This document shows positions 9,439-18,177 of a DNA stretch of 64,000 nucleotides, piece after piece. Source of the stretch: Hyphomicrobiales bacterium (lineage in GTDB: Bacteria > Pseudomonadota > Alphaproteobacteria > Rhizobiales > Rhizobiaceae); assembly GCA_900468805.1 (NCBI GenBank), contig UEIF01000002.1:1-64000 (forward strand), in the 5' to 3' direction. The first letter of the stretch is position 1. The number at the start of each line of letters is the position of its first letter. Below the pieces are notes generated by a model, which had not been told where the DNA came from, did no database searches, and saw only the letters and a list, made by a program, of their open reading frames with translations. The translations under genes were made by a program, and so were the position numbers.

Positions 9439-10029
9439 ATGTTGTTTCGTCGTCGCAAACCTGCGGGATTTATGGAAAAGCTGCGAGAGCTCGTATGGCC
9501 TCGCAAGGGTTTTCTGCGCCCGCCAAGATATCTCATGATGCGCGTCCTGCGCCTGACTGCCTCGCCGCATGCCGTTGCGGTCGGCGTCGCTGCGGGTGTC
9601 TTCGTTTCGTGGACACCCTTTATCGGCGTGCATTTCATCATGGCCTTCGTCATCACCTATTTCCTGTCGGGGAATATGGTGGCGGCAGCCCTTGGCTGCG
9701 CTGCTTTCGGCAATCCGCTGACCTACCCTTTCATCTGGGGCATCACCTGGGAAGTCGGTCACCTGCTGCTCAGCCGGCAGGACCAGATGGACGGGCAGTC
9801 GATCAATCTCGCCGAGCTGTTTCAGAAACTGCATTTCACTGAACTCTGGAAGCCGGTGCTGGAGCCGATGCTGATCGGCGCCATCCCGCCCGCGACCGTT
9901 ACTTCGGTTGCGCTTTATGTGCTGACATTCTACACCGTCCGGGGTTTTCAGGCGCGCCGACGCGCCCGGCTGATGGAGCGTGCGCGGCTTCGGATCGCCG
10001 ATCCCGCCGCCGATCTGCCGACCGTCTGA
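9439..10029 (+). CDS. DUF2062 membrane protein
   Basis: 196 aa. Conserved DUF2062 region [20 protein letters not shown], followed by hydrophobic stretches [20 protein letters not shown] and a C-terminal segment near [19 protein letters not shown], giving about three membrane helices. The C-terminus is Arg rich ([15 protein letters not shown]). Function is unknown. It lies 34 bp ahead of acpS and leads the acpS-lepB-rnc-era cluster, so it is probably part of that transcription unit. Confidence 0.85.
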   Translation: MLFRRRKPAGFMEKLRELVWPRKGFLRPPRYLMMRVLRLTASPHAVAVGVAAGVFVSWTPFIGVHFIMAFVITYFLSGNMVAAALGCAAFGNPLTYPFIWGITWEVGHLLLSRQDQMDGQSINLAELFQKLHFTELWKPVLEPMLIGAIPPATVTSVALYVLTFYTVRGFQARRRARLMERARLRIADPAADLPTV

Positions 10030-10063
10030 GCCCGAAGCAGAATCATTCCGAAAGGCTTTTCGC

Positions 10064-10468
10064 ATGATCATCGGCATTGGCAGCGACCTCATCGACATCA
10101 GACGCGTGGAGAAATCCATCGAGCGTTTCGGTGACCGCTTCACGCATCGCTGTTTCACCGAGGTCGAGCGTGCTCGCTCGGATCGCCGCGCCAACCGCGC
10201 CGAATCCTACGCCAAGCGTTTTGCCGCCAAGGAGGCTTGTTCCAAGGCGCTCGGCACGGGGCTTTCGCAGGGGGTTTTCTGGAAGGATATGGGCGTCGTC
10301 AACCTGCCGAGCGGCAAGCCGACGATGCAGCTGACGGGTGGTGCCGCAACCGTGCTGCAGGCTCTGCTGCCGGCAGGTCACAAGGCCGCCATTCATTTGA
10401 CAATAACCGATGATTATCCCTTGGCTCAGGCTTTTGTGATCATCGAAGCGCTGCCGGATGCCGTATGA
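10064..10468 (+). CDS. acpS: Holo-[acyl-carrier-protein] synthase
   Basis: 134 aa. It transfers 4'-phosphopantetheine from CoA to apo-ACP, required for fatty acid synthesis. Diagnostic motifs are [14 protein letters not shown] with Asp8 and [13 protein letters not shown] with Glu57, the Mg-binding acids. The usual family length is about 120-140 residues. Start set by homology at MIIGIGSD; the frame is open upstream within the DUF2062 gene end. lepB follows after 114 bp. Confidence 0.96.
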   Translation: MIIGIGSDLIDIRRVEKSIERFGDRFTHRCFTEVERARSDRRANRAESYAKRFAAKEACSKALGTGLSQGVFWKDMGVVNLPSGKPTMQLTGGAATVLQALLPAGHKAAIHLTITDDYPLAQAFVIIEALPDAV

Positions 10469-10582
10469 TAGCGACCTCTCGTCGCTTTTAATGCCGTCGT
10501 TATTGCCGCCATCGGCCGAAGCCGCTAGAGAGAACATCAGAACGAAATGCGCCTTTATGGCGTCTTGAAGGAATAAGACTGC

Positions 10583-11326
10583 GTGTCCGAAAAAGTCGAA
10601 GCCAAGCCGAACGCCCTCTGGGAAAATATCAAGGTCATCATCCAGGCTCTGATCCTGGCGATGGTTATCAGGACTGTATTGTTCCAGCCCTTTACCATTC
10701 CCTCGGGCTCGATGATGCCGACACTGCTGGTCGGTGACTATATCTTCGTCAACAAGTTTGCTTACGGCTATTCGAAATATTCGCTGCCTTTCTCGCCTGA
10801 CATTTTCAGCGGCCGCATTTTGGGTTCCGATCCGAAGCGCGGTGATATCGTCGTTTTCCGTTTCCCGCCGAATCCTGATGTCGATTACATCAAGCGCGTC
10901 GTCGGCCTGCCGGGCGATCATATCCAGGTTACCGACGGCATTCTCTACATCAACGGCAAGCCGGTTCCGAAGGTGCCTGATGGGACCTTCAACTCCGATT
11001 ATAAGCTCGATCCGGGCCAGGACGTGCCTGTATTCCGCGAGACGCTGGACACTGGCAAGACTTACGACACGCTCGATCAGTCGCCGGTCTCGCGCGGCGA
11101 CAACACCCGCGAGTTCATCGTTCCGGAAGGCCATTATTTCATGATGGGCGACAACCGCGACAACTCGCTCGACAGCCGCTTCGATGTCGGCTTCGTCCCC
11201 GCGGAAAATCTCGTCGGCCGCGCCAGCGTCATCTTCTTCTCGCTCGGCAACGACACGTCCTTCCGCGAAATCTGGAAATGGCCGACCAATATGCGCTGGG
11301 ACCGCCTCTTCAAGGTTGTTGAATGA
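10583..11326 (+). CDS. lepB: Signal peptidase I
   Basis: 247 aa with a GTG start preceded by AAGGAATAAGACTGC. One N-terminal membrane anchor (VIIQALILAMVIRTVLFQPF), then box B IPSGSMMPTLLVGD with nucleophile Ser43 and DYIKRVVGLPGD with general base Lys104, and a late MMGDNRDNSLDSR box. The enzyme removes signal peptides from exported proteins at the outer face of the inner membrane. Its stop codon overlaps the rnc start (ATGA), indicating coupled translation. Confidence 0.96.
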   Translation: MSEKVEAKPNALWENIKVIIQALILAMVIRTVLFQPFTIPSGSMMPTLLVGDYIFVNKFAYGYSKYSLPFSPDIFSGRILGSDPKRGDIVVFRFPPNPDVDYIKRVVGLPGDHIQVTDGILYINGKPVPKVPDGTFNSDYKLDPGQDVPVFRETLDTGKTYDTLDQSPVSRGDNTREFIVPEGHYFMMGDNRDNSLDSRFDVGFVPAENLVGRASVIFFSLGNDTSFREIWKWPTNMRWDRLFKVVE

Positions 11327-12039
11327 GCAAGGCGCAGACGCTCTCAGCGGCGGACCGCGCAAAGCTTGAAACCCTGATCGGGCATGAATTTGCCGAAAAG
11401 GAACGTCTGGACCGCGCGCTGACCCATGCCAGCGCGCGTACCGACAAGGGCAATTACGAGCGGCTTGAATTTCTGGGCGACAGGGTTCTCGGACTCAGCA
11501 TCGCCGAGTTGCTGTTCCGCACGTTCGGGACTGCGGCGGAAGGCGAACTTTCGGTGCGGTTGAACCAGCTCGTCAGCGCCGAAACCTGCGCGGCGGTTGC
11601 CGACGAACTCAATCTCCATCTTTACATCCGCACCGGCGCCGACGTGAAAAAGCTCACCGGCAAGCGCATGATGAACGTGCGGGCCGATGTCGTCGAAAGC
11701 CTGATTGCGGCTCTCTATCTCGATGGCGGCCTGGAGGTCGCCCGTCGTTTCATCCTGCGGTATTGGGAAGGCAGGGCCGTGCGGGCCGATGGCGCCCGCC
11801 GTGACGCGAAAACCGAGCTGCAGGAATGGTCGCACGCCAAATTTGGCGTCACGCCCGTCTACCGGGTTGAGGAACGCAGCGGACCGGATCATGATCCGCG
11901 CTTCAGGGTGACTGTAGAAGTTGCTGGCGTTACACCGGAAACGGGAGTAGAGCGCTCCAAACGCGCCGCAGAACAGGTCGCTGCTACGAAAATGCTCGAG
12001 CGCGAAGGCATTTGGCAGCCGACGTCTGCCGGAAACTGA
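11323..12039 (+). CDS. rnc: Ribonuclease III
   Basis: 238 aa. It carries the RNase III signature ERLEFLGDRVLG (46-57), a second acidic cluster around VRADVVESLIAALYLDGG, and a C-terminal double-stranded RNA-binding domain (DAKTELQEWSHAKFG to the end). It processes rRNA precursors and structured mRNAs. The start overlaps the lepB stop by 4 bp, and era begins 8 bp after the stop, so lepB-rnc-era reads as one operon. Confidence 0.96.
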   Translation: MSKAQTLSAADRAKLETLIGHEFAEKERLDRALTHASARTDKGNYERLEFLGDRVLGLSIAELLFRTFGTAAEGELSVRLNQLVSAETCAAVADELNLHLYIRTGADVKKLTGKRMMNVRADVVESLIAALYLDGGLEVARRFILRYWEGRAVRADGARRDAKTELQEWSHAKFGVTPVYRVEERSGPDHDPRFRVTVEVAGVTPETGVERSKRAAEQVAATKMLEREGIWQPTSAGN

Positions 12040-12047
12040 CGGGATCA

Positions 12048-12986
12048 ATGACAGAAGAAAACGAAATGGCGGCCGAGAACGCTGCCGAAAGCAGTCCGAC
12101 GCATTCCGGCTTTGTCGCCCTCATCGGACCGACCAATGCCGGCAAGTCGACGCTGGTCAACCGCCTCGTTGGCGCCAAGGTATCGATCGTCAGCCACAAG
12201 GTGCAGACGACGCGTGCCATTGTGCGCGGCATTGCCATCCACAACAATGCGCAGATCGTCTTCATGGATACGCCCGGCATCTTCAAGCCGCGCCGGCGCC
12301 TCGATCGCGCCATGGTGACCTCGGCCTGGGGCGGCGCCAAGGATGCCGACTTCATCATGCTGCTGATCGATAGCGAGCGCGGCCTGCGTGGCGATGCAGA
12401 GGCGATCCTCGAAGGTCTCAAGAATGTTCCGCAACCGAAGCTCCTTGCGCTCAACAAGGTCGATCGCGTCAATCGCGAAAGCCTGCTGGCGCTTGCCGCT
12501 GCAGCAAACGAGAAGATCGCCTTCGAGCAGACCTTCATGATCTCGGCTGAAAACGGTTCCGGATGCGACGACGTCATGGATTATCTGGCAAAGACCCTGC
12601 CGGAAGGCCCCTGGTATTATCCGGAAGATCAGATCTCCGATCTGCCGATGCGCCAGCTTGCCGCCGAGATCACCCGCGAAAAGCTGTTCCTGCGCCTGCA
12701 TCAGGAACTTCCCTATTCCTCGCATGTCGAGACCGAAAAGTGGGAAGAGCGCAAGGACGGCTCCGTGCGCATCGAACAGGTCATCTATGTCGAGCGCGAC
12801 AGCCAGAAGAAGATCGCACTCGGCAAGGGCGGCGAAACCATCAAGGCGATCTCTTCCGCCTCCCGCCGTGAACTGTCTGAAATCCTTGAACAGCCAGTCC
12901 ATCTCTTCCTGTTCGTCAAGGTGCGCGAAAACTGGGGCGATGATCCCGAACGCTTCCGTGAGATGGGTCTCGACTTCCCGCGTTAA
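12048..12986 (+). CDS. era: GTPase Era
   Basis: 312 aa. G-domain motifs GPTNAGKST (27-35), DTPG and NKVD are intact, followed by a C-terminal KH domain with GKGGETIKAISSASRREL. Era binds the 3' end of 16S rRNA and helps mature the small subunit. The chosen ATG is 8 bp after rnc; an ATG six codons later is possible. The TAA stop codon is formed by the first bases of a RIME-like repeat (cgTTAAAGCATGTCGCGC), so the coding region runs directly into the element. Confidence 0.95.
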   Translation: MTEENEMAAENAAESSPTHSGFVALIGPTNAGKSTLVNRLVGAKVSIVSHKVQTTRAIVRGIAIHNNAQIVFMDTPGIFKPRRRLDRAMVTSAWGGAKDADFIMLLIDSERGLRGDAEAILEGLKNVPQPKLLALNKVDRVNRESLLALAAAANEKIAFEQTFMISAENGSGCDDVMDYLAKTLPEGPWYYPEDQISDLPMRQLAAEITREKLFLRLHQELPYSSHVETEKWEERKDGSVRIEQVIYVERDSQKKIALGKGGETIKAISSASRRELSEILEQPVHLFLFVKVRENWGDDPERFREMGLDFPR

Positions 12987-13082
12987 AGCATGTCGCGCAA
13001 AAGTGTGCAGCGGTTTGTGATAACAACATGCGGAAAGCAAAGTGACAAGAAAACCGGCAAGCGGGCTCCAGCTCCTTGTTTC
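12984..13082. repeat. RIME1-like repeat, copy 2
   Basis: TTAAAGCATGTCGCGCAAAA followed by GTGTGCAGCGGTTTGTGATA and a GCATGT/ACATGC outer stem; the second palindrome (GGAAAGCAAAG...CTCCTTGTTTCC) is degenerate. Same orientation as copy 3 at 13941, so the two flank the Crp/Fnr gene as direct repeats. The element begins on the stop codon of era. Confidence 0.7.
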
Positions 13083-13190
13083 CGTGTAAAAATTGCTGCC
13101 TGTTCCAAGGAACAAATCGGCCTGTCTGCGCATTGACCTGCCAACGGCGCTGCACCCTGCAGCGCCGGTTTTTGCGATGGCAGGGACAAG

Positions 13191-13943
13191 ATGGCGACGG
13201 CAAAACCTACCCATTCCTTCAAGACACCCTGCGAGCAGTGTCCGTTGCGGCCATTACCGCATTTCCGGGAGTTCGACCGTGACGAACTGGAATTCGTCTC
13301 GAAGTTCAAGAGGGGGGAACTGGCAGTCGATGCCGGGGCGACCATCCTTGTCGAAGGCGCTCATAGCGCCCACCTCTTCACCGTGCTCTCCGGCTGGGGC
13401 TTCCGTTACAAGATGCTGGAGGATGGCCGCCGGCAGATCCTGAATTACGTCATGCCGGGCGACCTGGTCGGTCTGCAGGGCACGATCATGGGCGAGATGC
13501 AGCACTCCGTAGAGGCTTTATCGCCGGTAACGCTCTGCGTCTTCGAGCGCGATAAGCTGATGTCTCTCTATAACAAGCACGCTTCGCTGGCCTTCGACAT
13601 CACCTGGATAGCGGCGCAGGAAGAACGGATACTCGACGAACACCTGTTGAGCATAGGACGCCGCACCGCGCTTGAAAGAGCCGCGTATCTGATCGCCTTC
13701 CTCTTCGAACGCGCACGGAAATTCGGCCTTTTCAATGGCCGCAATGTCATCCCGATCACGCAGCAGCACATCGCCGATACACTCGGCCTTTCGATCGTTC
13801 ACACCAACAAGACACTAAAAAAGCTCGCCGCGCGAAGCCTCATCCGCTGGCAGGAGCGCGGCTGTGATGTGCTGGACGGAGAAGGCCTGATGCAGGTGGC
13901 GGGCTGGGAAGGGTTGCGCGAAGGAAAGCGCCCTTTCATCTAA
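13191..13943 (+). CDS. Crp/Fnr-family transcriptional regulator
   Basis: 250 aa. N-terminal Cys motif PCEQCPLRPLPHF (Cys14, Cys17), a cyclic-nucleotide-binding-type beta barrel (about 30-125; VMPGDLVGLQGTIMG), a dimerisation helix and a C-terminal winged helix with ITQQHIADTLGLSIVHTNKT as recognition region. E. coli FNR uses Cys20, 23, 29 and 122 to bind [4Fe-4S]; here only Cys14, Cys17 and Cys116 lie in comparable regions and no third N-terminal Cys is present. Oxygen sensing is therefore uncertain. The gene lies between two RIME-like copies and splits era from recO. Its TAA stop is the first codon of the second copy. Confidence 0.9.
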   Translation: MATAKPTHSFKTPCEQCPLRPLPHFREFDRDELEFVSKFKRGELAVDAGATILVEGAHSAHLFTVLSGWGFRYKMLEDGRRQILNYVMPGDLVGLQGTIMGEMQHSVEALSPVTLCVFERDKLMSLYNKHASLAFDITWIAAQEERILDEHLLSIGRRTALERAAYLIAFLFERARKFGLFNGRNVIPITQQHIADTLGLSIVHTNKTLKKLAARSLIRWQERGCDVLDGEGLMQVAGWEGLREGKRPFI

Positions 13944-14047
13944 AGCACGTCGCGCAAAACTGTGCAGCGGTTTTGCGAAAATGACATGCGTCAAACAAAG
14001 CCTCGAAGCGTGGCAAGCGAATCTGAAAGATCGCGACACGCTTTGGA
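13941..14047. repeat. RIME1-like repeat, copy 3
   Basis: TAAAGCACGTCGCGCAAAAC, then a core GTGCAGCGGTTTTGCG and closing GACATGC, then a second palindrome AAGCGTG...CACGCTT. It matches copy 1 in both halves. The element starts exactly on the stop codon of the Crp/Fnr gene. Confidence 0.75.
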
Positions 14048-14284
14048 GTTTCCTGCTAGGATTGGTCAGCCTTGATGTCTTTTTTAAATGCAAAGCGATG
14101 CCGGAAAAAATAGAGTTGCGTCATCTTTCCCCGATTTTCGTTTTATCGACGGGAGGCGAAAATGTGGCTATCCAGTTCTGGTGGGCAACCACCCTCAACG
14201 GTCCAGGCGGGGCACCGACGGAATGATGTTTGCAAAAAGGTCGAAGCGCTGCAATGCTTGCGCTTCACGAGGGGCATGGAGATC
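14048..14284 (+). other. Gap between the repeat and the response regulator gene
   Basis: About 240 bp. It contains an ATG at 14162 preceded by GGGAGGCGAAA, in frame with the response regulator, so it may be a 41-residue N-terminal extension instead of untranslated leader. No promoter hexamers or terminator could be assigned with confidence. Confidence 0.4.
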
Positions 14285-14653
14285 ATGAACGCAAGAACCC
14301 GTGTTCTGGTCCTGGAAGACAGTCTGATCATCGCCATGGAGGCGGAGGATATTCTGCGCCTGGTCGGCGCCGATACCATCGATATCGCCAATAGCCTCGA
14401 TCAGGCCAGGGACGCAATCCAAGTCGCAGATTACGATTTCGCGCTTCTCGATGTGAATCTGGGTGAGGCGCTGAGTTTCGATTTCGCGCGCGATCTGTCG
14501 CAGGCCAATATTCCCTTCGGCTTCGTCAGCGGCTATTCCGATACACAGGATTTCCCGACAGACCTTCAGGACGTGCCGCTTCTCGTCAAGCCTTTCGACG
14601 AGAATGCGATGCGCGACTTCCTCCAGAAGCTTTTTCCATCGCCAGCGGAATGA
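14285..14653 (+). CDS. Single-domain response regulator (receiver only)
   Basis: 122 aa from the chosen ATG. CheY-like receiver: acidic pair Glu11-Asp12, phosphoacceptor Asp56 in FALLDVNLGE, a Ser in GFVSGYSD near the Thr/Ser switch position, and Lys102 in LLVKPFDE. No output domain follows, so it should act as a phosphoacceptor or through protein contacts. No histidine kinase gene is nearby. GAGGGG lies about 10 bp before the ATG; an in-frame ATG at 14276 and one at 14162 with a strong Shine-Dalgarno are alternatives. Confidence 0.85.
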   Translation: MNARTRVLVLEDSLIIAMEAEDILRLVGADTIDIANSLDQARDAIQVADYDFALLDVNLGEALSFDFARDLSQANIPFGFVSGYSDTQDFPTDLQDVPLLVKPFDENAMRDFLQKLFPSPAE

Positions 14654-14707
14654 CATAGTTCTAGCCGTGCTTTAGAATGAATCGGCAGACTGAAGGACGG
14701 TTTTCCG

Positions 14708-15478
14708 ATGCAATGGCAGGACCAGGCGATCATTCTTGGCGTCAAGCGCCACGGCGAGACGAGTGTCATCGCCGAGGTGATGACACGTGAGCGCGGCCGT
14801 CATCTCGGTCTCGTCCGTTCCGGCCGCTCGCGGACCATGCAGCCGGTGCTGCAGCCCGGCAACGAGGTGGAAGTCACTTGGCGTGCCCGGCTGGATGAAC
14901 ATCTCGGTGAATTCCGCCTCGAACCGGTGAAGCTGCGCGCCGCGCGGCTGATGGAGACGGCAACCGCCGTCTATGGCGTGCAGGCGATGGGAGCCCTCTT
15001 GCGTCTGCTGCCGGAGCGCGATCCGCATCCGCATCTCTTCGAGGCGCTGGAAGTCATTCTCGACCATCTCCACAATCCCGCCGATGCCGGCGAGCTTTTC
15101 GTCCGCTTCGAACTCGCAGTGCTGAACGATCTCGGTTTCGGCCTCGACCTCTCGGAATGTGCGGCGACCGGTACCCGCGCCGATCTTGCCTATGTCTCGC
15201 CGAAATCCGGCCGTGCCGTCAGCCGCAGTGCCGGAGAACCCTGGGCCGACAAGATGCTGCTTTTGCCGCCTTTCCTGAGTACGCAAGAAAACCACGCAGC
15301 CGATCTTGAAGGCCTTACGACGGCATTCCGTCTGACTGGATTCTTTCTGCACCGCCATGTCTACGAGCCGCGTGGTCTGGAGGCTTCGGCGGCGCGTGAG
15401 GGCTTCGTTCAGGCAGCACTCAGGGCACTGAACCCGACCCCCCGGACGCTTTCCCCGCCGGATGAACTTTCTGCCTGA
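14708..15478 (+). CDS. recO: DNA repair protein RecO
   Basis: 256 aa. Begins [19 protein letters not shown], the family N-terminus, followed by an OB fold with [19 protein letters not shown] and an alpha-helical domain. RecO loads RecA on SSB-coated DNA with RecR in the RecFOR pathway. The family's zinc-binding cysteines are not evident: only one Cys occurs ([10 protein letters not shown]). In many alphaproteobacteria recO lies next to era; here the Crp/Fnr and receiver genes and two repeats come between. Confidence 0.94.
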   Translation: MQWQDQAIILGVKRHGETSVIAEVMTRERGRHLGLVRSGRSRTMQPVLQPGNEVEVTWRARLDEHLGEFRLEPVKLRAARLMETATAVYGVQAMGALLRLLPERDPHPHLFEALEVILDHLHNPADAGELFVRFELAVLNDLGFGLDLSECAATGTRADLAYVSPKSGRAVSRSAGEPWADKMLLLPPFLSTQENHAADLEGLTTAFRLTGFFLHRHVYEPRGLEASAAREGFVQAALRALNPTPRTLSPPDELSA

Positions 15479-15577
15479 CGGCTTTTCATCCCTGCAAAAC
15501 AGTCTTCAATTTTGGCGGTTTACCCCCATGCATGGGCCCCCTATCTCTCCTTGGATCGAACGCTCAAGGAGGAAGCC

Positions 15578-16573
15578 ATGCTGACGAAGCCCGACACATT
15601 GACCACCATCAAGCTCTGGAACGGGCAGGAGATCCCTCGTCTCGGCATGGGCTGCTGGGCGATCGGCGGCCCGTTCTTTGCGGGCGAGACGCCGCTCGGC
15701 TGGGGCGAGGTGGACGATAATGAATCCATTGCAGCAATCAACCGTGCGATCGATCTTGGCATCCGCTTCTTCGACACGGCCTCGAACTACGGTGCCGGCC
15801 ATTCGGAAGAGGTCCTGGGACAGGCGATCGGCAATCGCGCCGATATCGTCATCGCCACCAAATTCGGCTTTGCCACCAATCCGGAGACGAAGCAGGCGAC
15901 CGGCGCCTTTGCCGATCCGGCCTTCATCCGCCAGTCCGTCGAGACGTCGCTGGGCCGGCTGAAGCGTGAGCGTCTCGATCTCCTGCAATTCCATCTCAAT
16001 GATTTTCCAATGGAACAGTCCGACGAAGTCTTCGATACGCTGCAGGCCCTGCGGGCGGAGGGCAAGATCGACGCTATCGGCTGGAGCACGGATTTCGCCG
16101 ATCGCGCCGCCCGCCATGCCGGCCGGCCGGGCTTCGTCTCGATCCAGCATACGATGAACGTCTTCGAGCCCGTGCCTCAGATGATCGATGTGGTCGAAAG
16201 GAACGATCTGATCTCCATCAATCGCGGTCCGCTTGCCATGGGCCTGCTGACAGGCAAGTTCACGCCGGAAAAGGCTGTCGGTGCCAAGGATGTACGCGGT
16301 GCCGCACTCGAATGGATGGTCTATTTTAGAGATGGCCGTATCGCGCCCGAATTCGCAGCAAGGCTCGATGCCGTGCGCAGCCTCCTCATATCGGATGGAC
16401 GCACGCTGACCCAGGGCGCTCTCGCCTGGCTCTGGGCGCGTTCGCCGCGCACCCTGCCCATTCCTGGTTTCCGGACGGTTGCGCAGGTCGAGGAAAATGC
16501 CGGCGCGCTGGAAAAGGGCCCGCTGCCTTCTGACGTGATGGCGGAGATCGACACGGCGCTGGCCCGCGTCTGA
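15578..16573 (+). CDS. Aldo/keto reductase
   Basis: 331 aa. The start is fixed by AGGAGGAAGCC just before the ATG. AKR (beta/alpha)8 barrel: GIRFFDTASNYGAGHSEEVLG holds the catalytic Asp and Tyr, VIATKFGFA the Lys, and LLQFHLNDF the His. The C-terminal ARSPRTLPIPGFRTVAQVEENA is the NADP-binding loop. It is a soluble NAD(P)H-dependent oxidoreductase with unknown substrate. It stands alone between recO and the convergent MOSC gene. Confidence 0.9.
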   Translation: MLTKPDTLTTIKLWNGQEIPRLGMGCWAIGGPFFAGETPLGWGEVDDNESIAAINRAIDLGIRFFDTASNYGAGHSEEVLGQAIGNRADIVIATKFGFATNPETKQATGAFADPAFIRQSVETSLGRLKRERLDLLQFHLNDFPMEQSDEVFDTLQALRAEGKIDAIGWSTDFADRAARHAGRPGFVSIQHTMNVFEPVPQMIDVVERNDLISINRGPLAMGLLTGKFTPEKAVGAKDVRGAALEWMVYFRDGRIAPEFAARLDAVRSLLISDGRTLTQGALAWLWARSPRTLPIPGFRTVAQVEENAGALEKGPLPSDVMAEIDTALARV

Positions 16574-16592
16574 GGCCAGAAAAGGCCAAGGC

Positions 16593-17453
16593 CTATGCTC
16601 GGGCGCGAACCTTGAAGGCCCAGCCCTCCGGCCGAGCCTCGATGACCTTTACCTGGTCGCCGATCGTGACCCTGCCGGTGCCACGCGGGGTGACGTTCCA
16701 GCCGAAAAGAGGGCCGGGCACGCGCCGGTCGCCCGACATGCGGCTGCGGCCCATGGCGGGCATGGGGTTCGCCACCTCGCGTGAACCCGTCAACTGGTCC
16801 TGCGTCGTCATGATGCAACGGGCGCAGGGCTTGACGAGGTCGAAGCGGATGCCGGCAATCTCGATTGCCGCCCAGCGGTCCTCCGCCCAGGCTTCATCCG
16901 TGTCTATGACGATATTCGGCCGGAAGCGCTCCATCCCGACGCCGCCTTCGGCATGGGCCGAGAGGTCGGCGTTCAGTGCCTTCAGCGATCCAGTCGTCGT
17001 CACCAGGATCTGGTAGCCGTCTGAAAAGGTCACCGGCGTGTCTCCGCCTGCCCATTCGGCATTGGCCGTTCGTTGAGCCTGACCGTCGAAGAAGACGAGC
17101 TTCACTTCGCGACCGAGCCATTCCGAAAGCCTGGCATTGCTGTCGTCGTCGGCTAGCGCTGCGCTGACGGTTGATCTCCAGACGATGACGTCGAGCCTCC
17201 GGTCCGGATGCGGCGGCGGCACGGCAATCTCCGGCTTGCCCTGCATCAGCAGCCGAAAAGCGCCGGCCTCGGGCCGCACGTCGATGCGGGCGAGCGCAGG
17301 CAGCTCGCGTTGCGTGATGAAATGTCCGTCCGCGTCCGTCACCATGGCGCGCCGGTCCCCGGGCAGACCGTAGGCATCGATCTCGGTAGAGGGCAGGGCG
17401 ATACCGCGGGCGCTCTTGAGCGGGTAGATGAAGAGATCGCTGACACGCATCAT
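16593..17453 (-). CDS. MOSC-domain protein (YcbX/mARC-like)
   Basis: 286 aa. N-terminal MOSC beta-barrel domain (VSDLFIYPLKSARGI) and a C-terminal MOSC domain with the conserved Cys in FDLVKPCARCIMTTQD, the expected molybdenum cofactor ligand. Proteins of this type reduce N-hydroxylated compounds using the sulfurated cofactor. No C-terminal ferredoxin domain is present, unlike E. coli YcbX, so the electron donor would be separate. It lies 6 bp after the HD gene on the same strand and is probably co-transcribed. Confidence 0.9.
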   Translation of the reverse strand: MMRVSDLFIYPLKSARGIALPSTEIDAYGLPGDRRAMVTDADGHFITQRELPALARIDVRPEAGAFRLLMQGKPEIAVPPPHPDRRLDVIVWRSTVSAALADDDSNARLSEWLGREVKLVFFDGQAQRTANAEWAGGDTPVTFSDGYQILVTTTGSLKALNADLSAHAEGGVGMERFRPNIVIDTDEAWAEDRWAAIEIAGIRFDLVKPCARCIMTTQDQLTGSREVANPMPAMGRSRMSGDRRVPGPLFGWNVTPRGTGRVTIGDQVKVIEARPEGWAFKVRARA

Positions 17454-17459
17454 AGGCTC

Positions 17460-18113
17460 CTAGATTTCGTCCATAAATGCCGCGAGGAAGTCGCGCAGGC
17501 TCCTGTCGCGGGCCGCTGCCAGTTCACGGCCGGTCCGGGTCTGGAAACCATCCGCCAGTTTGAACAGCTTCGTCTGGAAATGGTCAATCGCATAACGCTT
17601 GTCGTCGAGCGGACGGCCCTCGGCGGCAGGATCGAATGGATCGTAGAGTCCCGATCCGAGCCGCCCGGCAATATAGAAACAGCGCGCCGCGCCGACCATG
17701 CCGATGGCATCCAGCCTGTCGGCATCCTGCAGGATCTTCGCTTCCGGCGTTTCCGGCGGCACATTCGCCGAGAAGCTGTGCGCCGTCACAGCATGGGCGA
17801 CGTCGGCGATATCCTCATCGCCCCATCCAAGCTCTTTCAATATCCGCGAAGCTTTTTCTGCGGCGAGCGCCGAGGCCTGGGCGCGCAGTGGCGAATTCTT
17901 CTCGACGGCGACGCAATCATGCAGCAGCACGGCAGCGGCCAACACGTGGCCCTTGCCGCCTTCCGCGGCGTGGATGCGCATGGCATTGCGGAAGACACGC
18001 AGAATATGGGCGAGGTCGTGAGACCCATCGTCACCCTCGGTCGCATGTGGAATGAGCTCCACAGCCAGAGACTCGTGGGGAGAGAAGGCTTCGGCCTTGA
18101 ACATTGTCGTCAC
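17460..18113 (-). CDS. HD-domain phosphohydrolase (YedJ-like)
   Basis: 217 aa. HD superfamily metal site: GSHDLAHILRV (first His-Asp), AVLLHDCVAVE (the HD pair), a later His in VTAHSFSANV and Asp in ILQDADRLDAIG. This arrangement fits the YedJ/RodA-adjacent HD hydrolases that act on nucleotides or other phosphomonoesters; the substrate is unknown. First gene of a likely two-gene unit with the MOSC gene. Confidence 0.88.
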   Translation of the reverse strand: MTTMFKAEAFSPHESLAVELIPHATEGDDGSHDLAHILRVFRNAMRIHAAEGGKGHVLAAAVLLHDCVAVEKNSPLRAQASALAAEKASRILKELGWGDEDIADVAHAVTAHSFSANVPPETPEAKILQDADRLDAIGMVGAARCFYIAGRLGSGLYDPFDPAAEGRPLDDKRYAIDHFQTKLFKLADGFQTRTGRELAAARDRSLRDFLAAFMDEI

Positions 18114-18177
18114 CGGCTTTTAAAGGGTTCGTATCCAGTCGATAACCGCTTGGACAGCGAGTCGCAATGTTTCGAAA

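Noticed and set aside
13981..14226. 81-codon plus-strand frame after the third repeat
   Set aside because: It begins inside the repeat, has no supporting ribosome-binding site and no recognisable sequence; the next frame (response regulator) is better supported.
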